The notes beneath the pieces were generated by a model, which was not told the origin of the DNA, did not search any database, and saw only the letters and a list, made by a program, of their open reading frames with translations. Shown piece by piece: positions 28,300-37,773 of a stretch of DNA of 64,000 bases. Within the stretch, counting starts at the first letter, position 1; every line of letters starts with the position of its first letter. This DNA comes from Symbiodinium kawagutii (lineage: Eukaryota > Sar > Dinophyceae > Suessiales > Symbiodiniaceae): positions 56,212-120,211 of the forward strand of contig VSDK01027134.1 of assembly GCA_009767595.1 (NCBI GenBank), given 5' to 3'. A program made the translations under genes and the position numbers.

Positions 28300-28429
28300 C
28301 CATATCATGATTTCTCATTGCTATGAACGGCATGAACCGCCCATGAAGCGCTGTCCCAGCGATCCCGGGCGAGGCTCCGTGGGGCATCCTTTGAATTGTG
28401 CCAGTGCCTGCAAGTACGTGAAGCGCAAG
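28300..28429 (+). CDS. Dinoflagellate-type CCCH zinc-finger exon, first half
   Basis: Acceptor cccttcgtag (ends 28299) and donor CGCAAG|GTGCGA (28429/28430). The frame carries RCPSDPGRGSVGHPLNCASA, CKYVKRK. The GSxGHPxxCxxACKYxxxK pattern is, from my knowledge of dinoflagellate predicted proteins, the first part of an abundant CCCH finger often followed by RGCKDGxxCxxCHxC. The second part is found at 31176 in the same phase. Probable role: RNA binding in the nucleus or cytoplasm (family inference). Confidence 0.7.
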
Positions 28430-28511
28430 GTGCGATACATCAGCGAATCGCCACGGGAAGATGGTAGGGATTCGCCCAAGCAGCTGGCGCCAGCATGGCG
28501 CAGTTAGGGAA

Positions 28512-28606
28512 ACCAAGCAACCAACCAGCCAACCAAGCAACCATCCAACCAGGCAACCAACCAGCCAACCATCCAACCAACCAAGCAACAAGCCATCTAA
28601 CCACCC
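28512..28606. repeat. CCAACCAAGCAA-type tandem repeat
   Basis: Imperfect ACCAACCAGCC/AACCAAGC units just inside the zinc-finger intron. Confidence 0.9.
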
Positions 28607-28867
28607 ACGCAATCAGCTGTGGCTGTTTGTGAAGTGCTATGGAGGTTTCCGAATATGGATGATTTGACTTGACCTCCGCCCCAACAGTTGAGCTGTGATG
28701 AACCACTATCAAACATAATGGATTTCATTCACCATGTTGAATATACCATCAAAGGTGAATCAAACTTGAACCATAATTCAAAACCATGATTAACCATCAC
28801 TATCCACTATGATCCATCATCAATTAATCATCATCATTGACCATTATGAACCTGTATCAACTATTTC

Positions 28868-28870
<3 letters not shown>

Positions 28871-28901
<31 letters not shown>
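28871..28901. repeat. AT microsatellite
   Basis: About 15 AT units followed by a C-run (GCTACCCCCCCC). Mirrored at 30950-30990 by a G-run, TACC and AT units on the other side of the array. Confidence 0.9.
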
Positions 28902-28902
<1 letters not shown>

Positions 28903-28965
28903 TACCCCCCCCACCAGAACCCCCCATTTTGACTGGTTCATGTCCATTTTTGTGTGGAGAGAGAT

Positions 28966-30700
28966 GCTTGAAGAATAGCAATGAAGCAATAAGCTGACAG
29001 AGGCAGGAATACGCATCACAGTGTCCACTAATCAGAATTGGTTTCTAGCATGGCTTGCATGCAGGTTTCATCAAATGATTTCCTCAACGTGTGCGTGAAT
29101 ATTGCAAGTTCCACTAGTCAGAAATGCTTGCAGAATAGCAATGAAGCAATAAGCTGACAGAGGCAGGAATAAGCATCACAGTGTCCACTAATCAGAATTG
29201 GTTTCTAGCATGGCTTGCATGCAGGTTTCATCAAATGATTTCCTCAACGTGTGCATGAATATTGCAAGTTCCACTAGTCAGAAATGCTTGCGGAATAGCA
29301 ATGAAGCAAATTGCTGACAGAGGCAGGAATAAGCATCACAGTGTCCACTAATCAGAATTGGTTTCTAGCATGGCTTGCATGCAGGTTTCATCAAATGATT
29401 TCCTCAACGTGCGCGTGAATATTGCAAGTTCCACTAGTCAGAAATGCTTGCAGAATAGCAATGAAGCAATAAGCTGACAGAGGCAGGAATAAGCATCACA
29501 GTGTCCACTAATCAGAATTGGTTTCTAGCATGGCTTGCATGCAGGTTTCATCAAATGATTTCCTCAACGTGTGCGTGAATATTGCAAATTCCACTAGTCA
29601 GAAATGCTTGCAGAATAGCAATGAAGCAATAAGCTGACAGAGGCAGGAATAAGCATCACAGTGTCCACTAATCAGAATTGGTTTCTAGCATGGCTTGCAT
29701 GCAGGTTTCATCAAATGATTTCCTCAACGTGTGCGTGAATATTGCAAATTCCACTAGTCAGAAATGCTTGCAGAATAGCAATGAAGCAATAAGCTGACAG
29801 AGGCAGGAATAAGCATCACAGTGTCCACTAATCAGAATTGGTTTCTAGCATGGCTTGCATGCAGGTTTCATCAAATGATTTCCTCAACGTGTGCGTGAAT
29901 ATTGCAAATTCCACTAGTCAGAAATGCTTGCAGAATAGCAATGAAGCAATAAGCTGACAGAGGCAGGAATAAGCATCACAGTGTCCACTAATCAGAATTG
30001 GTTTCTAGCATGGCTTGCATGCAGGTTTCATCAAATGATTTCCTCAACGTGTGCGTGAATATTGCAAATTCCACTAGTCAGAAATGCTTGCAGAATAGCA
30101 ATGAAGCAATAAGCTGACAGAGGCAGGAATAAGCATCACAGTGTCCACTAATCAGAATTGGTTTCTAGCATGGCTTGCATGCAGGTTTCATCAAATGATT
30201 TCCTCAACGTGTGCGTGAATATTGCAAATTCCACTAGTCAGAAATGCTTGCAGAATAGCAATGAAGCAATAAGCTGACAGAGGCAGGAATAAGCATCACA
30301 GTGTCCACTAATCAGAATTGGTTTCTAGCATGGCTTGCATGCAGGTTTCATCAAATGATTTCCTCAACGTGTGCGTGAATATTGCAAATTCCACTAGTCA
30401 GAAATGCTTGCAGAATAGCAATGAAGCAATAAGCTGACAGAGGCAGGAATAAGCATCACAGTGTCCACTAATCAGAATTGGTTTCTAGCATGGCTTGCAT
30501 GCAGGTTTCATCAAATGATTTCCTCAACGTGTGCGTGAATATTGCAAATTCCACTAGTCAGAAATGCTTGCAGAATAGCAATGAAGCAATAAGCTGACAG
30601 AGGCAGGAATAAGCATCACAGTGTCCACTAATCAGAATTGGTTTCTAGCATGGCTTGCATGCAGGTTTCATCAAATGATTTCCTCAACGTGTGCGTGAAT
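28966..30700. repeat. 160-bp tandem array, 10.8 copies
   Basis: Unit starts (GCTTG) fall every 160 bp exactly: 28966, 29126, 29286 ... 30566. The last unit is truncated at 30700. Units 5-11 are nearly identical; units 1-4 carry a few substitutions (AAGAAT, TACGCA, CGGAAT, AGTTCC). 160 is not divisible by three and no long frame crosses the array. It lies inside the intron between the two zinc-finger half-exons. Confidence 0.97.
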
Positions 30701-31165
30701 CTTGAATCTTGAATCTTGAATCCGATCTCGTTTGCAAACGTTGCAAACGGTTCAGGTGGTAAAAATGCTCAAAGTACATGAGTCACATGTTTGCAATTGT
30801 GTTTACGTAAATAATTTCATCCCTATTTCTGTTGCTATATAAATATATATATATATATCTCAATATAGATAGAGATAATGGCACCCCCAAATCTCCAACC
30901 AAAAAACAAGCTGAATATATAGTTGTGGTGACAATTTGAGGGGGGTTTTCCAGGGGGGGGTACCATATATATATATATATATATATATACATACACATCA
31001 GTATATAACCATGACATAAGCATCATATAAGCATCAAATAACCGTGATATAAGCATCATATAAGCATCATATAACCATAATATAACCATAAATTTAGCCT
31101 TTACAATGGTTCACAACCACTATCAACCATTATATCGACCTTCATTCACCATGATCCCCCTGACG
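30701..31165. other. Rest of the zinc-finger intron
   Basis: Three TTGAATC units at 30702-30722, TA microsatellites (30840-30858, 30963-30989), a G-run, and CATATAAGCAT degenerate repeats (31010-31090). Confidence 0.7.
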
Positions 31166-31175
31166 TTCCCTTCAG

Positions 31176-31225
31176 GGCGGCTGCCGCGACGGGGCAGACT
31201 GCCCCAATTGCCTGGAGCTTCAGAA
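31176..31225 (+). CDS. CCCH zinc-finger exon, second half, divergent
   Basis: Acceptor gttcccttcag (ends 31175). The frame GGCRDGADCPNCLELQKRGN is in phase 0 with the exon ending at 28429. Joined, the spacing is C-x8-C-x5-C-x3-L: the expected histidine is replaced by leucine, and the usual CHxC becomes CLEL. The finger may be degenerate, or another ligand may be used. The donor is uncertain. Confidence 0.6.
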
Positions 31226-31287
31226 ACGTGGAAACTGGTGGTGAAGTGGTGGTTGACTCGTTGACTACAACAACTGGTGGTGAATTG

Positions 31288-31387
31288 GTGGTTTGTCAAA
31301 ATAGGGGACCCCCAAAACTGGTGGGTTTATTACTACTAATGACTGATATGGGATGATTTGGGGGTACCCCTATTTTGAGAAACCCCC
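31288..31387. mobile_element. F1 element, 100 bp, with duplication AATTG
   Basis: GTGGTTTGTCAAAATAGGGG ... ACCCCTATTTTGAGAAACCCCC, with direct repeats 31283-31287 and 31388-31392. Confidence 0.85.
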
Positions 31388-31389
31388 AA

Positions 31390-31890
31390 TTGGTGACACT
31401 GGTTGACTCGTTTACTACTCAACGTTGACTCGTTGACTACTAAACTACTAAACCAGCAGTTGATCACTGGTGACACTGGTGGTCACTCTCACGTGGCTGG
31501 TGGCGAACAGTCACCAGTATTCACGGGTGAGGCTGGTGGTCACGTGGTGAAGGACCAATTAGTTGACTATCAATCAATTGATTAACTAGTTAGCTAACCA
31601 ATTAAGCATCAATTAGTGAACCAGTGAACTGGTGGTGAACTGAATTGATGGTTGACGTCATTACCAATGCGCTCCCAAGTCTTTGGATGTTCAAAAAACA
31701 TCCCAACAGCTAGACTGGTAATTGATACGATGAGAACAAAAGCAGTACAACCTCCCAATCAACTGGTGGTTGACTGGAGGACACCTAGTAGTTAACGCTT
31801 CACTAGGGCTTCATGGTTGATTGATGCTCAACGGTGGCGGGTGGTAGCAATTTCGCGGTCATGGTTTGTCTTTGATGGCTACAGCTAGTG
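31390..31890. other. ACTGGTGGT-rich stretch without supported gene
   Basis: Repeated CTGGTGGTGA/TTGACTCGTTGACTAC words. The open frame 31403-31585 is built from them. Confidence 0.5.
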
Positions 31891-31997
31891 GATGGTACTA
31901 TTCAACCAGGTCATGTTCCACCAACTTTCCTGCTATATCAGCAGAAGCAGTCTCCGACACGTTTGGATACTGAAAGGAAATATTTGTTCTCAGAAAA

Positions 31998-32128
31998 CTG
32001 AAGCATTGGATGGTTTTCCTATCGGGAAGCATGATGATTGTTTTCCTAGTTTGGGTACTGAAACCATCCAATGTTTATGGGGATGTGAAGAAGAAGCAGC
32101 TTCGCTATAAACATTGGATGGTTTTCCT
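31998..32128. repeat. Short inverted and direct repeat cluster
   Basis: GCATTGGATGGTTTTCCT (about 32003) recurs directly at about 32111, and inverted as GAAACCATCCAATGTTTAT (about 32069). The inverted pair 32069/32107 has 19-bp perfect arms around a 19-bp loop. Confidence 0.75.
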
Positions 32129-32397
32129 GCTCAGAATTGGTTTCTGCAGCTGTGATTACAGTGAACGGGCACCAACCCTGTGGCCTGCAGATTCAGGAAT
32201 CACAAACTCAATATCCAATCCGTGAATGGTCATTATTGGTTACCACTCGTCAACCGTTAATTCATGGTTCGTCAATTCATGGTTGACTGGTGCTTGAGCA
32301 ATGGTAAGTTCATGGTTAGTGAATGAATTTTGCACGCTCAGTGGTTTATATTAGATGGCTTCCTCTCATTGCTAAACCACTGACGATCTGGGTATAC

Positions 32398-32521
32398 CGA
32401 ATGAAAGGATGGTTTGTGGCGTCCGCCGGTTGCATGGGAAACAGTGGCACTGCAAAGACAGAATTCCAGCAACAAACAGTAGCAATGCAACCAACTATAA
32501 ACAAGCTACAATGTAGAAACT
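32398..32521 (+). CDS. Candidate exon, hypothetical
   Basis: The frame reads RMKGWFVASAGCMGNSGTAK, TEFQQQTVAMQPTINKLQCR, N, to TAA. Even composition and no recognised domain. Confidence 0.35.
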
Positions 32522-32861
32522 AACTGTAAGGATGTAATGGGACATGGGATTTCATTGACTAACTATCGCCACGGGCATGGAAGCAGCAGGCCACAGTATT
32601 GCTACCATAGAGGATCAGAAACAATCAACACTAAGGACGTAACTAACCTAGATGATATGAAGATGGGTCATGAGCCAACGTAGATCAACATCTGTCTAGT
32701 GGCAGAATCCAAATGACTGTTGACTTTATTCTTTTGATTGATGGGAAGCATGGAATATCTCTGGAAAACCGGAGATCCACCTGTTACACCTTCCCAGGGA
32801 CCCTCCCATGAATGATCGCGGTTGTATCTTAAATGTTATTTTGCGGCTTCCCGACTGAGCA

Positions 32862-33050
32862 GCCGTTGGATCACCCATCCACGACAACGTGCCCTGTGCG
32901 ACTCGAAGGCCACGAATGCTTCTGGTCCAAAGCCACGGCAAAAGAGACGGCCCCCGAGAGGCGTCTTTGGGAGCGCGCCCTGTGTAGACCAAGGATTTGG
33001 GAGACATCCCTTGCAAGCAAACATCGAGATGAACTCTGGGGTATTTCCAA
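32862..33050 (+). CDS. Candidate exon, hypothetical
   Basis: The frame reads TCPVRLEGHECFWSKATAKE, TAPERRLWERALCRPRIWET, SLASKHRDELWGISKFW. Charged and Trp-rich, very protein-like. It is followed by a diverged F1 element near 33056. Antisense frames are also open but less balanced. Confidence 0.45.
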
Positions 33051-33052
33051 AT

Positions 33053-33135
33053 TTTGGTGTTTCTCAACAAAGGTATCTTCAAAGGATCCAATATTGATCA
33101 TTCAAATTCAAAACTAACCATTTTGGGGGTTCAAA
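33053..33135 (+). mobile_element. F1 element, strongly diverged
   Basis: GGTGTTTCTCAACAAAGGTA ... ACCATTTTGGGGGTTCAAAC keeps the left terminus and interior spacing, but no right GAGAAACC. Confidence 0.5.
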
Positions 33136-33140
33136 CATAG

Positions 33141-33351
33141 ATGGGAGTACATAAAAAGCGCCCCAAGAAGAATGAAACCACGCCAACCACCACAGATGGC
33201 CACTACAGCACAAGTCCTGGTGTAACAGTGAAGACAACCATTTTGTTTGTCCTGTTTGCAGTCCCTCGCATCAACTCCCAAAACATTTTATGCAAACCAT
33301 TTCTTCTATCGGTTCTGAAAGCTTTTGTCAAGAATGGAATCTTATGGGTTT
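33141..33351 (+). CDS. Candidate reading frame, hypothetical
   Basis: VHKKRPKKNETTPTTTDGHY, then TTILFVLFAVPRINSQNILC. A Lys/Thr-rich start followed by a hydrophobic stretch. Weak. Confidence 0.25.
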
Positions 33352-33359
33352 GACAAGAT

Positions 33360-33985
33360 TGCATCTTTGTTGTGCACAGTTACATGTGCAAAGATGCCCA
33401 ATCATTTGATAAGGCACGGACACAAACTCGATACGTCATGAATAGGACTGTTCCGGCACACAGGTCATCACATTTCATACACAAAAAGGCAAGTACAAAA
33501 ATGAGCCACCATCAAGCATTATGAACTCATTGACCATGCTTAATCATTAAATCATCACCAGGAACCATCAACGGTCGCCACTTTTGACTGTAAACCATGC
33601 TCAACTATCAATTACTGCTTAGCCATTGATAAGTATTGACAAATAACTATCAATGGTTAAGCATTAATGATTGCTGTGTTTATCACTCATCAATAAATCA
33701 TTGATTATGACTGCTAATTACTGCGAACACCACTCAAAATCAATTACTGCTAAGCATGGTTTGTACTGGATAGTTATTACTGCTATTGAACCATTAGTTC
33801 AATTATCGCTCATTAGTATTAGTTGTTTATTAATTATCAATTAATGGTCATTAATATTGATTGAGCATGGTTAATTATTGCGAATTGACTAATTGACCAA
33901 TTTTTAACCACTATAAACCATGATTTAAATCACTAATCATGGTTAATGACTACCAATTATTGCTCATTACTGCTATTGAAGCACC
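33360..33985. repeat. AACCAT/TTACTGC-rich degenerate sequence
   Basis: Irregular repeats of CAATTACTGCT, ACCATTGA and AATCATGGTTAA. No exon supported. Confidence 0.55.
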
Positions 33986-33998
33986 ACTCTTCGCGCAG

Positions 33999-34090
33999 GA
34001 AGGCCGAGGTGTTCTCAACTCGCCAGGCACGCGTGAAGCAACAGCAGCACGGGGGCAAATGGTTGGTGGAGGGTCAAGGGGTCGAGAAGA
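33999..34090 (+). CDS. Candidate exon ending at an F3 element
   Basis: Acceptor ctcttcgcgcag (ends 33998). The frame KAEVFSTRQARVKQQQHGGK, WLVEGQGVEKS has donor AAGA|GTAACT (34090/34091) just before the F3 left terminus. Basic, helix-like. Confidence 0.45.
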
Positions 34091-34094
34091 GTAA

Positions 34095-34210
34095 CTGGTT
34101 GGTGCTTTGATTCACATTTTTAATTTTTTTTCCAAATGTAATTATTAAGAAATGGTTGGTTGACTTGTGTTAATATTTTCCACAGAAGTGGTTTCAGCAC
34201 CACCAAGCAG
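34095..34210 (+). mobile_element. F3 element
   Basis: CTGGTTGGTGCTTTGATTC ... GTGGTTTCAGCACCACCAAGCAG with the F3 interior AAATGGTTGGTTGACTTG. The flanking duplication is not clear. Confidence 0.75.
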
Positions 34211-34240
34211 ATAAGGATTGAAGAGGGTGAATGAATGTGA

Positions 34241-34445
34241 CTGACGTTTGGTCATGTTCGATGCCAGCAAGATGGATCATGGATCGGTGACGGACTTGGA
34301 CCACGCTGTGTGGCCAGCGAAGCAACGCCATCGCCCCCCCCCACCCCCCATCCGGAGGTGTCAAAGGTCATGAACAGCACATGTCTCTGGGGACACTCTT
34401 GCGGCCAGTTGAGTCAAAGAAAGCCATCCATACAAGTACCTTCTG
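34241..34445 (+). CDS. Candidate exon, sushi/CCP-like segment
   Basis: The frame reads LTFGHVRCQQDGSWIGDGLG, PRCVASEATPSPPPTPHPEV, SKVMNSTCLWGHSCGQLSQR, KPSIQVPS, ending G|GT (34445/34446). CQxDGSWxG...PxC fits the C-terminal half of a sushi (CCP) domain, an extracellular adhesion/recognition fold. A Pro-rich linker and more cysteines follow. A second frame (FDASKMDHGSVTDLDHAVWP) is also open, so this assignment is tentative. Confidence 0.4.
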
Positions 34446-34545
34446 GTAAACTAATCTTGAAGCCAAAAATCACTGGTCTAAACAGGTAAGCCAGCTATAA
34501 ACAGCTATAAACGGTGGATTTTTGACTTGGAACTTAGTCTGCCAG
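34446..34545 (+). mobile_element. F5 element, intron-like (GT...CAG)
   Basis: Left CTGGTAAACTAATCTTGAAG and right TTGACTTGGAACTTAGTCTGCCAG are about 30-bp inverted repeats. GT at 34446 and AG at 34544-34545 give a 100-bp intron, after which the frame continues (E)CISGVLHQDFT to TAG. Confidence 0.65.
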
Positions 34546-34778
34546 AGTGTATTTCTGGTGTTTTGCATCAGGACTTCACCTAGATCGCACCTGAAAGGGC
34601 ACGAGACTACAGTGGGACACAAATCAGTCACTTCTTGAGACCAGTGACAGATGATGACTATCTCCTAATACAGTATTCAATGTATTCACCCTACAACAAA
34701 TCAACAAACCAACCATCTTTGAACTTTGCTGTTTATCAACGAGCGCTTTTTTCTTGCCAAAAAGCTCATCATTCGCAG

Positions 34779-34874
34779 GAAGAACTGGTGGAAAAGGTCA
34801 TCCGCCTCTTGAACGAAGAACACCAGGAGCCCGGGTGCACGGAGGGGCGCACGGAGGGGGTCGGGACCCAGGGG
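34779..34874 (+). CDS. Candidate exon, hypothetical
   Basis: Acceptor catcattcgcag (ends 34778). The frame reads EELVEKVIRLLNEEHQEPGC, TEGRTEGVGTQG, to TGA 34875. It starts with a strong amphipathic helix. The frame is also open upstream to 34635 without a splice site. Confidence 0.45.
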
Positions 34875-34959
34875 TGAACTGCGCCAGGTGCCGCCGATGC
34901 CAACTGGATGGTCCGCATACCAGGCGCGGGCTGCTGATTTTTGTTGTCTGTCCACTAGG

Positions 34960-35150
34960 AAACAGCAAACATAACCAGATAACCATTGTTTCTGATTGTT
35001 TATAAACAATTTTCTGATTGAAATCATAACCATTGTTTCTGATTATGAACCATTGTTCATGGTTGTTTATGATTGTTTATGATTGTTCATAATCCAATAG
35101 GAATCACAGAATGAACCATTGTTCATGATTTCAATCAGAAAACACAATTA
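34960..35150. repeat. ACCATTGTTTCTGATT repeats
   Basis: Direct repeats of AACCATTGTTTCTGATTGTT and TGATTGTTTA words, with partly inverted copies (AATCAGAAA). Confidence 0.7.
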
Positions 35151-35194
35151 AGATCTATTAGGCATGGGATATCAGCCACCATGGGCCGGAAGTG

Positions 35195-35330
35195 TTTGTA
35201 GCTCTGTGGGCTCCAGGTTGATCAGATGTAGAAAAAGCTGCAGATGTAGTTGCTGCAAGAAGCTTCTGGACCAACAGAAACCTGAACATTTCAACCCACA
35301 GGCCGAGTTGCATGTTGATCTTATCCCTAT
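35195..35330 (+). CDS. Candidate exon, Cys-rich start
   Basis: The frame reads CSSVGSRLIRCRKSCRCSCC, KKLLDQQKPEHFNPQAELHV, DLIPIWTIY. A CxxxCxCxCC cluster precedes a charged helix. No known family assigned. Confidence 0.4.
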
Positions 35331-35567
35331 ATGGACAATATATACCCATTTGTCAATAGTGATCACGCATCAAAGGTCAGTGATCAATAGTGACTAAGCC
35401 CACGATTGGTTTGGAACTCATGAATCATAGATACAGTAATTGTCTCGTAGTTATTTTATATGGTATTTGCCAATGCACCATGATTTATATCTTGACCCCT
35501 GCTTAATCAACCTAGCCAAGCTTGGTTGATACTGTTTAGACCCATGTTTAGTTGCTGTAAGTATCAC

Positions 35568-35568
<1 letters not shown>

Positions 35569-35621
<53 letters not shown>
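35569..35621. repeat. ATC microsatellite
   Basis: About 17 perfect ATC units. Confidence 0.97.
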
Positions 35622-35624
<3 letters not shown>

Positions 35625-35789
35625 GTTATATGTGTTCATGAATTGGCACCTGTTATATCACTCATATATAGTAGTTACCCATGGTCAACGAATACGGCCA
35701 GCTAAGTCCGGCCAGCTACAGAAGATGTGGCGCAAGTTGTCAAGCCTCAAACCCATGGTTTTCCTGCATGGGTATGGGGTCATGCCACA

Positions 35790-35934
35790 ACCAACCTGAA
35801 CCCAAAGATGGGTAGTAGTGAACCCATCCCAACAGTTGTTGTGTGGGGCATAGTAGATGTGGACAGCACCAGGTGCCCTTATCCCACAGGCACATACGTA
35901 TCGACACAGGATGACCCAGACCCATTTGTTAAAT
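35790..35934 (+). CDS. Candidate exon ending in a stop
   Basis: The frame reads TTNLNPKMGSSEPIPTVVVW, GIVDVDSTRCPYPTGTYVST, QDDPDPFVK, to TGA. Even composition; possible C-terminus. The antisense frame is open too. Confidence 0.4.
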
Positions 35935-36059
35935 GAGGCCCTGCAAGTCTCAGGTCATCTCAGGTCTTCAGTCGCCATCAGCCCTGCTACATAGGGCTTA
36001 TCCTGCAAGTGGTCCCCCCTGTTGTTTGTTAGTCAATAAGCTGTTTATCTACAACTATA

Positions 36060-36110
36060 TCTCCACCTATCTATCTATCTACCTATCTATCTATGATATA
36101 CATATCATAA
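36060..36110. repeat. CTAT tetranucleotide repeat
   Basis: CTATCTATCTACCTATC units. Confidence 0.85.
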
Positions 36111-36579
36111 GTGGTAGTTACCTTAGTTATAATCTAAGTAAGCTAGCTCGGGTGGGGGGCCAACCTTGTAAACTGTTTATTCGCTGTTTGGGACAATACC
36201 GTGATGATACTCCTGTTTCCTGTTGCCCAACAATTTTCGTCAGTGTACATCCCCTGGTACTGACCTTGGAAGGCACACACGCACACAAAACACGGGCCCC
36301 ACGGAGATGTACGTTTTGTATTTGCATCTGTCTTCATATGCATCAAACAATTGGCAAAAACATCTGCGTCAAGCATTAATGTGGGGCGACAATAGACTTC
36401 ATTACATGCGTGTACATACATCTATGTAAACATGTATACAGGCATTGTTTATAAATACCTGTATAGATGGTTTGATAAATACATAAATACGTGAATAAAT
36501 AAGTAACTCGATCCGCAAATAGATGAATAGATATATGTATTTGTATCGGACTGAACCGTATACATATTTATATACACAT

Positions 36580-36689
36580 GCTGGTTTCTCAATTCAGGGG
36601 GACCTCCAGTTCTCATCCAGTTTATTAACCATTGACAGTAGCAAACCAGCCATAACTTGGGGGTCCCCAAACTGGCCTGAGAAACCTCC
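36580..36689 (+). mobile_element. F1 element with duplication ACAT, supplying an acceptor
   Basis: GCTGGTTTCTCAATTCAGGG ... CCCCAAACTGGCCTGAGAAACCTCC, with direct repeats at 36576-36579 and 36690-36693. Its GAG (AG 36680-36681) opens the exon 36682-36788 in the usual F1 phase. Confidence 0.85.
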
Positions 36690-36788
36690 ACATCGAGGCT
36701 CCACTGGGAGATGTTGGGGGGTGACTTGGATGCAGTGGCGCTTCGTCGGGATGGGATGCTGACCTGGAGGGAGCCAATGTTTAATGTA
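36682..36788 (+). CDS. Candidate exon starting at an F1 acceptor
   Basis: The frame reads (E)TSTSRLHWEMLGGDLDAV, ALRRDGMLTWREPMFNV, to TGA 36789. Very protein-like and not repeat-derived beyond the first four codons. No family recognised. Confidence 0.5.
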
Positions 36789-36789
36789 T

Positions 36790-37260
36790 GATACCACATG
36801 CTTGTGGTGAAATTGAACCATAAATGGCTTTAACTGAATGGATTTAAATGACTTCAATGTTGTTTAAACTATTAAAACCATTTAATTAATGTTGGATTTC
36901 ATAATGGCTTTACTTGTGGTGAAATGAATCATCATGATTGTTCATACTGATTAACCACGGGTGCGACATTGGACTTTGCCAATGGTCATGATTTTCCATT
37001 GGTTGCAACCATGGAGTAGTGATATCCACTGAGAATGAAGACCAGAAGTAGTAATTTAGTATCATCAGAATCAGTACCGGGACGTCATCATTTGTGGAGT
37101 TGCAACTATTTATTGACCATGATTCATCATGCTTCATGATGGTTGGTATTGGTTAAGTAGTGTTTATATATGGTGACATAATGATAACCACTGGAAAGAT
37201 ATGATTCTGTTAGATGTTATAACAATTAAGTAGTGGTTATAATCATCATTGGAATGACAC
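36790..37260. other. Presumed intron
   Basis: TTAAATGACTTCAATG/AACCATTT-rich; no exon supported. Confidence 0.5.
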
Positions 37261-37265
37261 GAGAA

Positions 37266-37366
37266 GCTTCTGGTCGGATGATCATCCCATCAGCGGAATC
37301 GACATGTGAGGTCTGCACCTACCAGGGGTGCGACTGCTTCGCAGCCAATGAATCTCATTCGCCATG
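37266..37366 (+). CDS. Candidate exon, Cys-rich
   Basis: The frame EASGRMIIPSAESTCEVCTY, QGCDCFAANESHSP is followed by TGA. The CxxCxxxxCxC spacing suggests a small disulfide- or zinc-binding segment; unassigned. It starts with the same EASG dipeptides and GAAGCTTCTGGT DNA as 18413. Confidence 0.45.
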
Positions 37367-37509
37367 AAGCAGTTGATATCCTGCCACGAATGTGACAATC
37401 CAATCACTACTGGGTGGATGAAATCGCTACTACCTTAGCTTTTTAGGATCTACCATGTAGCCACCAAGACTAGCCTTCACGATGGCTTGGTTCGTTGGGT
37501 TCAGAATTT

Positions 37510-37704
37510 TCTCACCTGGCTGGTGGTTGGGAGGGAGCCATGGAACCAGGGGTATCCCCACTGGCCTCTAAAGGCGGAGCTAACCAGTGGTCACCGCTTG
37601 TGGTATCCCCATCTGGGGTGACTCTGTGGAGGCTCAAACCACCGCACAGATGGCAGTTTTCCCTGGCTCCGCTGGCAGAGGTTGAAAATCACGTGGCCGG
37701 TTGT
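37510..37704 (+). CDS. Candidate exon, hypothetical
   Basis: The frame reads LAGGWEGAMEPGVSPLASKG, GANQWSPLVVSPSGVTLWRL, KPPHRWQFSLAPLAEVENHV, AGC, to TGA. GC-rich, Trp/Pro-rich. Confidence 0.4.
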
Positions 37705-37773
37705 TGAGTACTGGTTGACTGCTTGATTGATGGTTATCAAGTGTGAAAATCAAGATTTTGCCAACTTCCAAGT

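Noticed and set aside
28966..30700. CRISPR-like array
   Set aside because: The 160-bp period is wholly repeated with no unique spacers; it is a satellite/minisatellite in a eukaryotic intron.
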